Of a stretch of 13,508 bases of DNA, positions 1-6,353 are shown one piece after another. Numbering within the stretch: position 1 is the stretch's first letter; each line of letters begins with the position of its first letter. The notes under the pieces were generated by a model. The model was not told the origin of the DNA and searched no databases. It saw nothing but the letters and a program-made list of their open reading frames with translations. The stretch comes from an uncultured Anaerolineaceae bacterium (GTDB lineage: Bacteria > Chloroflexota > Anaerolineae > Anaerolineales > Anaerolineaceae), in contig CALESS010000131.1 of assembly GCA_937907495.1 (NCBI GenBank), positions 1-13,508 on the forward strand. The letters are read 5' to 3'. Position numbers and translations under genes: made by a program.

Positions 1-136
1 TCTGATCTCGTTCAGCATAGATAGTGCCAGCCGCTCCAGCACGGTTTATTGTGATTATGACATCCAGCTCTACGAGGAGACGTGTGACCTGGTTTATTCC
101 TACCGTTACAATTATGAGTTCCCGGTCGCCAAATAA
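1..136 (+). CDS. C-terminal end of an unrecognised protein (partial)
   Basis: The open frame starting at base 2 runs 44 codons to a TAA at 134-136 and has no start inside the window, so it is the 3' end of a gene that begins upstream. The visible residues are polar and rich in Tyr, Ser and Asp, with two Cys (in VYCDYD and EETCDL) and a C-terminus EFPVAK. I recognise no family. There is no transmembrane segment in the visible part. The composition would fit a secreted or surface domain, but that is only an impression. It converges on the minus-strand SCO genes, and a hairpin at 248-284 lies between them. An uninterrupted frame ending just before a convergent intergenic region is the main evidence that it is real. 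Confidence 0.5.
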   Translation, partial: LISFSIDSASRSSTVYCDYDIQLYEETCDLVYSYRYNYEFPVAK

Positions 137-247
137 CGAGTCCGAAACACGATCTCCATAAACCATGCCGCGATGAGGGGAAAAGGTGATCCACCCGGTC
201 ACCGACCGGCGAGGTAGTTTACACCATACACCAGAACCCGTTAAAAC

Positions 248-284
248 GACCAGCCCCATCACAACTTCCGTGACGGGGCTGGTC
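248..284 (-). terminator. Terminator hairpin after the SCO gene pair
   Basis: GACCAGCCCC at 248-257 pairs perfectly with GGGGCTGGTC at 275-284, and TCAC/GTGA extends the stem inward after one mismatch. Read on the minus strand, the stem is followed by GTTTTAAC, a short U-tract, so it fits best as the intrinsic terminator of the two SCO genes, whose last stop codon is at 299. It could also stop the partial + strand gene ending at 136, but the + strand side has no run of T. Confidence 0.65.
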
Positions 285-298
285 TGTGCTTCTACAGG

Positions 299-907
299 CT
301 AATGCCGCAGGATGTAGCGAATATCCTCCGCAATCCCCTTGGCCGGGGTGGCATACGGATACACCACCCGCAGATAGCCATCCGGGTCAATCAAAAAAGT
401 GGTGGCGGTATGGTCAATCAGGTAATTGCCGCTCTCACTGATGGTGCGCTTTTGATAATACACTCCGTAATGGGTGACGATCTCATCAATCACGGCCTGC
501 TCACCGGTGATCCCCACAATCCTCCCATCCAGGTTGTTCATGTAGGCTTTTAAGCGCTGGGGAGAATCCCGATCGGGATCCACGGAGACAAACACGGGCT
601 GCACCTGGTCGGCCTGTTTGCCCATCAAATCCAGAACATCGCTCATCTCTTGCAGGGTGGTCGGGCAGACATCCGGGCAGAATGTGTAGCCGAAGAAAAC
701 CAGCACCACCTTGCCGCGCAGGTCGCTGAGAGCAAGCGGGCCATCGGCGCTGGTTAATTTGAAATCATAAGCGGGTTGGGGAGATTGCAGAATGCTGCCC
801 GAAAAATTATGCGGTCGCAATGCCAGGCTGATCAACACGATGGCAGCCAGCCCAATAACCAACCCGGCCACCGGCCACAGCCAGCGAGATTTGAGAAATT
901 TGCTCAT
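299..907 (-). CDS. SCO1/SenC-type copper chaperone, canonical
   Basis: This 202-residue protein belongs to the SCO1/SenC/PrrC family, membrane-anchored thioredoxin-fold proteins that carry copper to the CuA site of cytochrome c oxidase and act outside the cytoplasmic membrane. One transmembrane helix lies at about residues 11-30, followed by the extracytoplasmic domain. The copper site is complete: Cys77 and Cys81 in FCPDVCP and His166 in IDHTATTF. The family motif VDPDRDSP is at 109-116. The start chosen is the ATG at 905-907, preceded by AGAAAGGAA. The frame stays open 54 codons further upstream, but that stretch has no membrane or family character and runs into the preceding gene. It is the second gene of a two-gene SCO operon, 61 bases after the first. 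The family is secure; the oxidase as target is inferred because no oxidase gene is in view. Confidence 0.93.
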   Translation of the reverse strand: MSKFLKSRWLWPVAGLVIGLAAIVLISLALRPHNFSGSILQSPQPAYDFKLTSADGPLALSDLRGKVVLVFFGYTFCPDVCPTTLQEMSDVLDLMGKQADQVQPVFVSVDPDRDSPQRLKAYMNNLDGRIVGITGEQAVIDEIVTHYGVYYQKRTISESGNYLIDHTATTFLIDPDGYLRVVYPYATPAKGIAEDIRYILRH

Positions 908-924
908 CTTGTTCCTTTCTGTGG

Positions 925-949
925 TCAGAAGGTTGTCAGCTCCTTCTGA
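925..949 (-). other. Intercistronic hairpin between the two SCO genes
   Basis: TCAGAAGG at 925-932 is the exact reverse complement of CCTTCTGA at 942-949, with a 9-base loop. No U-tract follows on either strand, so it is not a standard terminator. It lies in the 61-base gap between the SCO genes and could affect mRNA processing, stability or relative expression of the downstream gene. Confidence 0.45.
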
Positions 950-968
950 TCGGTGCGGCAGGTCCACC

Positions 969-1637
969 TCAATGCGGGTAACAGGCAAAGAAATGTGCCG
1001 CCTCATAGGCCAGTTTAGCCGCCCCACTGGATTGCTCAATCTCCTGGTAGAGGTAATCAATGTAAGCAACCAGGCTCTCGGCGCTAAAGCGGCTCATTTC
1101 ATATTGGCCGCGCAGGATGCCGTTTCCATCCACCAGTGCCATTTGCGGGTCGAAAAAGATACTGCCATCCTCTTGCGGCTGGTAGAGGATCTCAAAGCCG
1201 CCGCCGGTCACCAGCTTCATCCGCGCCGGGTCGCCTGTCAACCACACCCATTCCACGGCCTGCGGCTCAAAGGGAAGTTCAAAGCCAGCCAGCGTTTCGG
1301 GGGTGTCGTGCTCCGGGTCCAGCGTTAATGTCACAAAACGCAGAGGCGGATCGAGGGCGGGGTATTCGGCCAGGGCGGCATCCACCGCCTGTAATTTATC
1401 ATAGATCAGGTTGCAACGCTCGCCGCAGCCCGTATAGGCAAACGAATAGAGCGTCACCACCCCGCGTCCATCTTCACTGGTGAAAAGGTCGCCAGAGGCG
1501 GTTGTCAACCCGTAACCGGGTGCCAGGCTTAAGCGCGGCAACACCAGCACCGGGCGGGCAGTGGTAAACCACAAAACACCGATCACCAGCGCCGCCCCCA
1601 GCCCGGCCAGAATCCATAGCGGTCGAATACGTTTCAT
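969..1637 (-). CDS. SCO1/SenC-like protein lacking the copper-ligand histidine
   Basis: This 222-residue protein has one transmembrane segment (about residues 7-25) and a thioredoxin-like domain of the SCO1/SenC family. Cys71 and Cys75 form the CxxxC pair in TGCGERCN, but the usual Pro after the second Cys is Asn. LDPEHDTP at 106-113 matches the family's VDPxxDTP element. Where SCO proteins have the copper-binding His (IDHT in the downstream gene), this one reads FFDPQMALVD, so the ligand appears lost. It may be a thiol-disulfide reductase for oxidase assembly or a degenerate chaperone. Such paired SCO genes occur next to cytochrome oxidase loci. The start is the ATG at 1635-1637, just before the membrane helix. 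It has no Shine-Dalgarno, but a TATAAT ends 7 bases upstream, suggesting a leaderless mRNA. A 21-codon longer frame is possible but adds no recognisable sequence. Confidence 0.85.
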   Translation of the reverse strand: MKRIRPLWILAGLGAALVIGVLWFTTARPVLVLPRLSLAPGYGLTTASGDLFTSEDGRGVVTLYSFAYTGCGERCNLIYDKLQAVDAALAEYPALDPPLRFVTLTLDPEHDTPETLAGFELPFEPQAVEWVWLTGDPARMKLVTGGGFEILYQPQEDGSIFFDPQMALVDGNGILRGQYEMSRFSAESLVAYIDYLYQEIEQSSGAAKLAYEAAHFFACYPH

Positions 1638-1644
1638 CCAGTTG

Positions 1645-1650
1645 ATTATA
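1645..1650 (-). promoter_or_regulatory. -10 box of the SCO operon, candidate leaderless promoter
   Basis: A perfect TATAAT on the minus strand (within CCGCTATAATC) ends 7 bases before the ATG at 1637, so transcription would begin at or next to the start codon. No Shine-Dalgarno lies between them. I see no good -35 box at 16-18 bases upstream. Confidence 0.45.
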
Positions 1651-1690
1651 GCGGAAATTTCTTTTCGCTGCCTGCTTAAGGATCGCAGCG

Positions 1691-1729
1691 CGCCAGGCAA
1701 CCATGGAGAGAAAAAATCTGGACCTGGCG
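1691..1729. other. Inverted repeat in the SCO/rhomboid divergent region
   Basis: CGCCAGG at 1691-1697 and CCTGGCG at 1723-1729 are exact reverse complements separated by 25 bases. They lie between the divergent SCO and rhomboid promoters. This could be a bipartite operator, or chance in GC-rich DNA. There is no coding evidence in this interval. Confidence 0.2.
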
Positions 1730-1768
1730 GGATTTATTCCCCACCTTTCTCCTGCGTGAAATCCCTGA

Positions 1769-1797
1769 TTGCGGCTGACTCGCTCCTTTGCTACAAT
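1769..1797 (+). promoter_or_regulatory. Sigma-70-type promoter of the rhomboid gene
   Basis: TTGCGG at 1769-1774 and TACAAT at 1792-1797 are separated by exactly 17 bases. The -10 box is extended (TGCTACAAT). It lies 28 bases before the start codon, giving a short leader that holds the AAGGAG ribosome-binding site at 1813-1818. Confidence 0.6.
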
Positions 1798-1825
1798 GAA
1801 GCGAAATAGGTGAAGGAGAACCGAT

Positions 1826-2503
1826 ATGATCCCAATTCGCGACCAGATTCCCACCCGCAGCACCCCGGTGGTTAATTACCTGCTCATCCTCATCAATGTC
1901 GTGGTGTTCCTGCTGATGTGGCTGGCGGGTTCCGGGCAGGAAGCACTGGTATATCAATTCGCCCTCATCCCGGCGAATTTTATGGCGAACCTGAATGCCG
2001 CCAATATCACGGATATCTTTACCAGCATGTTTATGCATGGCGGCTGGGCGCACCTGGGCGGCAACATGCTCTACCTGTGGATTTTTGGCGATAACGTGGA
2101 AGACCGCCTGGGCCGCCTGGGTTACCTGCTCTTCTACCTGGTGGGCGGTGTGGTGGCTTCCCTGACGCACATCCTGACCAATCCCTCCTCCCCGGTTCCA
2201 ACCGTGGGGGCCAGCGGGGCAATTGCGGCGGTGCTGGGTGCTTACCTGGTCATGTATCCGCAAAGTCGGGTGGCAACCTTCATTCCCATCGGCTATTTCA
2301 TGCGGCTGACGTTGCTGCCAGCCAGCATTGTGCTGGGTTTGTGGTTCGTGCTGCAACTCTTCAATGGTTTCCTCTCCCTTGGCGGGCCGGAGGACGTGGG
2401 CGGTGTGGCTTTTTGGGCGCATGTTGGCGGTTTCGTCTCCGGGATCGTAATGGCCCTCCTGTTTGGCCGCCGCCGCCCGGCGCCAGAGGTGGTGCGCTGG
2501 TAA
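1826..2503 (+). CDS. Rhomboid-family intramembrane serine protease
   Basis: This 225-residue polytopic membrane protein belongs to the rhomboid family (S54), which cleaves transmembrane helices of substrates within the bilayer. The catalytic Ser is Ser130 in the GASGA motif and the catalytic His is His199 in WAHVGGF. The conserved HGGWAHLGGNMLYLWIFG stretch at 71-88 forms the L1-TM2 region. About six hydrophobic segments can be picked out, as expected for the basic rhomboid core. The start ATG follows AAGGAG by 7 bases and a good promoter lies just upstream. The gene ends 84 bases before the desaturase, with no terminator except the hairpin covering the desaturase start, so the two may be cotranscribed. 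The substrate cannot be inferred. The very short basic tail (GRRRPAPEVVRW) is cytoplasmic. Confidence 0.93.
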   Translation: MIPIRDQIPTRSTPVVNYLLILINVVVFLLMWLAGSGQEALVYQFALIPANFMANLNAANITDIFTSMFMHGGWAHLGGNMLYLWIFGDNVEDRLGRLGYLLFYLVGGVVASLTHILTNPSSPVPTVGASGAIAAVLGAYLVMYPQSRVATFIPIGYFMRLTLLPASIVLGLWFVLQLFNGFLSLGGPEDVGGVAFWAHVGGFVSGIVMALLFGRRRPAPEVVRW

Positions 2504-2536
2504 CCGCAAAGATATTACCGCAGTTGTGACCCCAGT

Positions 2537-2590
2537 CATATTCTGCTTTCCTCCCCGCGCCATTAAACTAGGGGAGGAGGCAGAATCATG
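2537..2590 (+). promoter_or_regulatory. Long inverted repeat covering the desaturase Shine-Dalgarno and start codon
   Basis: ATTCTGC (2540-2546) pairs with GCAGAAT (2580-2586), and TCCTCCCC (2549-2556) pairs with GGGGAGGA (2571-2578). The loop is 14 bases (2557-2570), with a 2-by-1 internal mismatch between the two stem blocks. CAT at 2537-2539 can also pair with the ATG at 2588-2590 around one bulged C. In an mRNA reading through from the rhomboid gene, the ribosome-binding site GGAGGAGG and the AUG would both be buried. This suggests translational control, possibly thermosensor- or cold-responsive-like. Alternatively it is a DNA operator: a weak TAAACT -10 candidate (2564-2569) lies in the loop. 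Confidence 0.55.
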
Positions 2591-3610
2591 CAAAATCAAA
2601 CTCAAATTCCAACCCTTCCTTCCATGAAGGAATTAAAGGCTGCCCTGGCGCCTTTTTCCCGCAGCAACAACCAAACTGCCCTGCGCCAGCTGCTGGGAAC
2701 CCTGGCTATGTATATCGCCGCCTGGGTGGCAATGTTTTTCAGCCTGCAGGTCGGTTACTGGCTGACCCTTTTACTGGCCATTCCGGCAGCCGGCTTATTG
2801 GTGCGGATCTTCATCTTCTTTCACGATTGCGGCCATAACTCCTTCTTCCCCGCCACCCGCTGGAACCGGCGGATCGGTTTCTGGCTGGGGGTGCTGGTCT
2901 TCACCCCCGGAGAACAATGGTGGAAGGCCCACGCCATTCACCATGCCACCAGCGGCAACCTCGATAAGCGCGGCACAGGGGATGTGACCACCCTCACGGT
3001 GGCAGAGTACGCACACCTTTCACCGCTGGCCCGGTTTGGCTATCGTCTCTTTCGAAATCCGCTCATCATGTTCGGCCTGGGGCCGATCTGGATGTTTCTC
3101 ATTTCCCATCGTTTTCCCAGCCCCCGCCTGGGCAAGAAAGAGACCTGGAGCGTGATCTGGGCCAACCTGGCGATCCTGGCATTGGGTACCGGGTTGAGCC
3201 TGTTGATGGGCTTCAAGAATTACGTCCTCATTCAACTCCCCATCATCTGGCTGGCGGGCATGGCGGGCATCTGGCTGTTCTACGTTCAGCACCAGTTTGA
3301 AAATGTCTACTGGGCGCGGGGTGAAAGCTGGAGTTACACGGCCTCCGCCTTTCAAGGGGCATCCTATTACCAATTACCAGCGATCTTGCAGTGGTTCAGC
3401 GGAAACATCGGCTTCCACCACATCCATCACCTCAACCCCAGCGTGCCCAATTACGCCCTGGATAAGGCTTACCGCTCCGCAGACCTGCTGCGTCAATCAC
3501 CCACCCTCAATATCCGCCAGAGCCTGGCCTGCATCCGGCTGGCGCTATATGATGAAGCCAGACGGGTGATGGTCAGCTTCCGCCAGGCGAGGATTGCGTC
3601 AGACAATTAG
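2588..3610 (+). CDS. Membrane fatty-acid (acyl-lipid) desaturase
   Basis: This 340-residue protein is an integral-membrane di-iron desaturase, which introduces a cis double bond into membrane acyl chains using O2 and electrons from ferredoxin or a similar donor. The three histidine boxes are present: HDCGH at 79-83, HAIHH at 115-119 and HIHH at 278-281 (preceded by His277), with an extra His at 235 in VQHQFE. HHATSGNLDKRGTGDVTTLT at 118-137 closely recalls the Bacillus subtilis Des/cyanobacterial DesA group. Hydrophobic segments at about 37-77, 93-106, 158-174, 188-208 and 213-233 fit the usual topology. The ATG at 2588 is the first after GGGGAGGAGG, which lies in a hairpin. Regiospecificity cannot be told from sequence alone. 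A degenerate copy of the last codons lies just downstream. Confidence 0.93.
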   Translation: MQNQTQIPTLPSMKELKAALAPFSRSNNQTALRQLLGTLAMYIAAWVAMFFSLQVGYWLTLLLAIPAAGLLVRIFIFFHDCGHNSFFPATRWNRRIGFWLGVLVFTPGEQWWKAHAIHHATSGNLDKRGTGDVTTLTVAEYAHLSPLARFGYRLFRNPLIMFGLGPIWMFLISHRFPSPRLGKKETWSVIWANLAILALGTGLSLLMGFKNYVLIQLPIIWLAGMAGIWLFYVQHQFENVYWARGESWSYTASAFQGASYYQLPAILQWFSGNIGFHHIHHLNPSVPNYALDKAYRSADLLRQSPTLNIRQSLACIRLALYDEARRVMVSFRQARIASDN

Positions 3611-3675
3611 GATAAATTTTGCCATGATTCCTCCAGGGGTGATGGTCATCTTCCGCCAGGTGCGGGTTGCCTCAC
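3565..3675 (+). repeat. Degenerate tandem repeat of the desaturase 3' end
   Basis: About 38 bases at the end of the desaturase gene (3565-3602) recur at 3638-3675 with roughly five mismatches, 73 bases downstream. The second copy still reads in one frame as VMVIFRQVRVAS, against VMVSFRQARIAS in the gene, and its frame ends in TAA at 3684-3686. This looks like a local duplication or the tail of a lost second desaturase copy. The second copy has gained a 7-bp inverted repeat (CCAGGTG 3656-3662, CACCTGG 3673-3679) that the first lacks. Confidence 0.75.
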
Positions 3676-3686
3676 CTGGTCAGTAA
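3624..3686 (+). pseudogene. Remnant reading frame homologous to the desaturase C-terminus
   Basis: An ATG at 3624 opens a 20-codon frame ending PGVMVIFRQVRVASPGQ, of which VMVIFRQVRVAS aligns with the desaturase C-terminus. There is no convincing ribosome-binding site. It lacks any catalytic part, so it is best read as a duplicated gene tail rather than a functional peptide gene. Confidence 0.35.
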
Positions 3687-3726
3687 CAACCTGCATTTGC
3701 GCTTTTTTTACGGAGACATTTTTCCG

Positions 3727-3780
3727 GTCGCGGCAGGGGTTGTCGTGGGCGATGTAGCCCCACGCCCGCCCCTTTTCGAC
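3727..3780 (+). terminator. Nested hairpin in the desaturase-rpsB gap, possible terminator
   Basis: CGTGGGC (3744-3750) pairs with GCCCCACG (3757-3764) with one bulged C and a 6-base loop. GGGG (3736-3739) with CCCC (3769-3772) and GTCG (3727-3730) with CGAC (3777-3780) can form outer layers. TTTT follows the CCCC and a second TTTT follows the CGAC. It is plausibly the terminator of the desaturase unit; the stem is interrupted and the U-tracts are short. The rest of the 3611-3959 gap holds the duplicated gene tail, the rpsB promoter and its leader; I see no gene there. Confidence 0.35.
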
Positions 3781-3836
3781 TTTTAGAAACTCGTCCCCAC
3801 CGGTTGGGTCAATGTACCCATTTTTGATAATTTCCG

Positions 3837-3845
3837 TGTTATAAT
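3837..3845 (+). promoter_or_regulatory. Extended -10 promoter of rpsB
   Basis: TGTTATAAT at 3837-3845 is a perfect extended -10 box. No good -35 box lies at the usual distance (bases 3817-3822 read CCCATT), which extended -10 promoters tolerate. Transcription would start near 3852, leaving a leader of about 108 bases before rpsB. Confidence 0.5.
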
Positions 3846-3866
3846 CCACCCGCTTAAAAAACCACA

Positions 3867-3930
3867 CGCTTCCCGAGCTGACCGTGCGTGCTGCCCATCA
3901 TGGCAGTTGCGGCCAGGTATGACGGAAGCG
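3867..3930 (+). promoter_or_regulatory. Structured 5' leader of rpsB, candidate autoregulatory RNA
   Basis: CGCTTCC (3867-3873) pairs perfectly with GGAAGCG (3924-3930) and encloses a terminal hairpin CTGCC (3891-3895)/GGCAG (3902-3906). Intermediate CTG/CAG, CC/GG and GC/GC pairings are possible, giving one long interrupted stem. The ribosome-binding site AAGGAG (3946-3951) lies just outside. Ribosomal protein S2 regulates its own operon through a leader in enterobacteria. Whether this element does the same is inference. Confidence 0.4.
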
Positions 3931-3959
3931 GCGGAAAAAACGCTCAAGGAGAATAGCAA

Positions 3960-4850
3960 ATGGCATCTGTAATTTCCATGAAAGCCCTGTTGGAAAGCGG
4001 CGTTCACTTCGGTCACCGCACCAACAAGTGGAACCCGGCAATGAAGCCGTTCATCTTCACCGAACGCAACGGCATTCACATCATTGATCTGCAGCAAACC
4101 GTCAAGTGCATCACTACCGCCTACAACCTGGTTCGGGATACCGTCCAGAAGGGTGGAACGGTGATGTTTGTGGGTACCAAGCGCCAGGCGCAGGAAACCA
4201 TCAAAGACGAAGCCATCCGCTGCGGCATGCCCTATGTCACCGAACGCTGGATGGGCGGTATGCTCACCAACTGGTCCACCATGTTCCAGCGCATCCAGGA
4301 ACTGGAACGGCTGGAGAAAATGCGCGATAGCGGCGAAATCAACAAGCTGACCAAAAAAGAAGGCCTGCTGATCGAACGCGATATCCAGCGCCTGGAAATG
4401 CGCCTGGGTGGTGTGCGCAAGATCAAGACCACCCCCGATCTGCTCTTTGTGGTGGATATCATGCGGGAAGCCACGGCCATCCATGAAGCCAACGTCAAGG
4501 GCATCCCGGTTATCGCCCTGGTGGATACCAACTGCAACCCCAGCGGGGTGGATTACATCATCCCCTCCAATGATGACGCCATCCGCGCCATCAAACTGCT
4601 GGTGGGCAAAATCGCCGATGCCGCCATTGAAGGCCGCGGCTTGCGCAAAGACGACGAAGCGGAATTCGCCGAAAGTGGCGCCCAGGAATTCACCCGGCCC
4701 AGCGGCCCCGCCGTCCGCCCGATGAGCATTGTGGAACCGGAACAGACCGATGACGATCTGCTCGGCTCTTCCACCCTGGCGAAAATGGATCGTCACGAGG
4801 CTGATGAAGAAGCGGAAACGCCAGAAGCCACGGAAGATACGGAAGCTTAA
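3960..4850 (+). CDS. rpsB: 30S ribosomal protein S2
   Basis: This 296-residue protein is ribosomal protein uS2 of the small subunit. The N-terminus [20 protein letters not shown] (6-25), [17 protein letters not shown] (31-47), FVGTKRQAQ (70-78), [11 protein letters not shown] (95-105) and the C-terminal part [11 protein letters not shown]...[16 protein letters not shown] (184-214) are typical family blocks. The core ends near residue 228. Residues 229-296 form an extra hydrophilic, mostly acidic tail (ending [14 protein letters not shown]), longer than in most bacterial S2 proteins. The start follows AAGGAG by 8 bases. It heads the rpsB-tsf-pyrH cluster and is preceded by an extended -10 promoter and a foldable leader. 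tsf follows after 50 bases with no terminator. Confidence 0.98.
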   Translation: MASVISMKALLESGVHFGHRTNKWNPAMKPFIFTERNGIHIIDLQQTVKCITTAYNLVRDTVQKGGTVMFVGTKRQAQETIKDEAIRCGMPYVTERWMGGMLTNWSTMFQRIQELERLEKMRDSGEINKLTKKEGLLIERDIQRLEMRLGGVRKIKTTPDLLFVVDIMREATAIHEANVKGIPVIALVDTNCNPSGVDYIIPSNDDAIRAIKLLVGKIADAAIEGRGLRKDDEAEFAESGAQEFTRPSGPAVRPMSIVEPEQTDDDLLGSSTLAKMDRHEADEEAETPEATEDTEA

Positions 4851-4900
4851 TCTGCAATCACCCCAGCAATGGGTCCAACCCCACGGACGAGGTATTAGGA

Positions 4901-5518
4901 ATGGCAATTACGACTGAAATGATCAAACAACTGCGCGAGCAGACCGGCGCCGGCATCCTCGATTGCCGGAAAGCCCTGGAGCAAAACGACGGCGACTTGA
5001 AAAAAGCGCTCGATTTTCTGCGCGAAAAAGGCCTGGCCATGGCGGCCAAGCGCGCAGACCGCACCGCCTCCGAAGGCGTTGTGGAACTGTACGCACACGG
5101 CAATGGCCGGGTAGGTGTAATGGTGGAATTGAACTGCGAAACCGATTTTGTCGGCCGCTCCGAATCGTTCCGCGCCCTGGCCCATGAACTGGCCCTGCAA
5201 ATCGCCTTCAGCAACCCGACCTACATTCGAGATGAAGATATCCCGGCGGAAGTGTTGGAAAAAGAAACCCAGATCGCCATCAACCGGGCGCGTGAGGAAG
5301 GCAAGCCCGAAGCCATCCTGCCCCGCATCGCCGAAGGCTATGTCAACAAGTTCAAAGATGAGACCGTCCTCTTGCGGCTGCCCTACATCCGCGATGACAA
5401 GCTGACTGTTCAGCAGCTGGTCAACCAGACCGTTGCCTCCCTGGGTGAGAAGATTGTCATCCGGCGCATGGTACGCTGGGCCCTGGGCGAAGCTTCTGAA
5501 GAAGCCGCAACCGAATAA
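4901..5518 (+). CDS. tsf: Translation elongation factor Ts
   Basis: EF-Ts is the guanine-nucleotide exchange factor that releases GDP from EF-Tu. The N-terminal UBA-like domain covers about residues 1-40 (ITTEMIKQLREQTGAGILDC). The EF-Tu contact motif TDF is at 81-83 in ELNCETDFVGR. At 205 residues it is the short form with one core subdomain, as in Thermus and several other deep-branching phyla, rather than the roughly 280-residue form of E. coli. The ATG at 4901 follows GAGGT (4889-4893) by 7 bases. Gene order after rpsB is the standard one. An intrinsic terminator follows the stop directly, so rpsB-tsf can be transcribed as a closed unit. Confidence 0.98.
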   Translation: MAITTEMIKQLREQTGAGILDCRKALEQNDGDLKKALDFLREKGLAMAAKRADRTASEGVVELYAHGNGRVGVMVELNCETDFVGRSESFRALAHELALQIAFSNPTYIRDEDIPAEVLEKETQIAINRAREEGKPEAILPRIAEGYVNKFKDETVLLRLPYIRDDKLTVQQLVNQTVASLGEKIVIRRMVRWALGEASEEAATE

Positions 5519-5524
5519 CAACTG

Positions 5525-5552
5525 AAAGCCAACCGCAAGGTTGGCTTTTTTT
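5525..5552 (+). terminator. Intrinsic terminator between tsf and pyrH
   Basis: AAAGCCAACC (5525-5534) and GGTTGGCTTT (5539-5548) form a perfect 10-bp stem closed by a GCAA tetraloop, followed by T to 5552. It is a textbook rho-independent terminator seven bases after the tsf stop. A second copy of the left arm, AGCCAACT (5553-5560), follows at once and could pair with the same right arm. pyrH begins 25 bases after the T-run, so pyrH relies on readthrough or on a promoter that I cannot identify in the short gap. Confidence 0.88.
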
Positions 5553-5562
5553 AGCCAACTAG

Positions 5563-6297
<735 letters not shown>

Positions 6298-6308
6298 GGG
6301 TTTTCGGT

Positions 6309-6334
6309 AAAAAGCCGCCCTGGCGGGCCGCTTT
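6309..6334 (-). terminator. Minus-strand terminator hairpin after the SLC13 transporter
   Basis: AAAGC (6311-6315) and GCCC (6317-6320) pair with GGGC (6325-6328) and GCTTT (6330-6334) around one C-C mismatch and a 4-base loop. Read on the minus strand the stem runs into TTTTT, so it best serves the transporter gene, though it lies about 190 bases past its stop. Confidence 0.45.
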
Positions 6335-6353
6335 CGCCGTGAAGTTCAACAAT

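Noticed and set aside
908..1069. 54-codon N-terminal extension of the downstream SCO protein
   Set aside because: A good AGAAAGGAA site precedes the internal ATG at 907, the membrane anchor begins just after it, and the extension overlaps the upstream SCO gene.
1676..2605. Minus-strand open frame of 309 codons opposite the rhomboid gene
   Set aside because: It is antisense to a protein with intact catalytic motifs, and its Gln/His-rich composition is typical of a shadow frame.
3646..3867. Minus-strand frame of 73 codons in the desaturase-rpsB gap
   Set aside because: It runs through the rpsB promoter, the nested hairpin and the duplicated desaturase tail, has no ribosome-binding site and matches no family I recognise.
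3783..4907. Long minus-strand open frame (374 codons) opposite rpsB
   Set aside because: It lies antisense to the unmistakable S2 gene and covers its promoter. Its low-complexity composition (Gly, Phe, His, Asp) is the usual reverse-strand shadow of GC-rich coding DNA.
4895..5521. Minus-strand open frame of 208 codons opposite tsf
   Set aside because: It is a full-length shadow of EF-Ts with no ribosome-binding site or family similarity.
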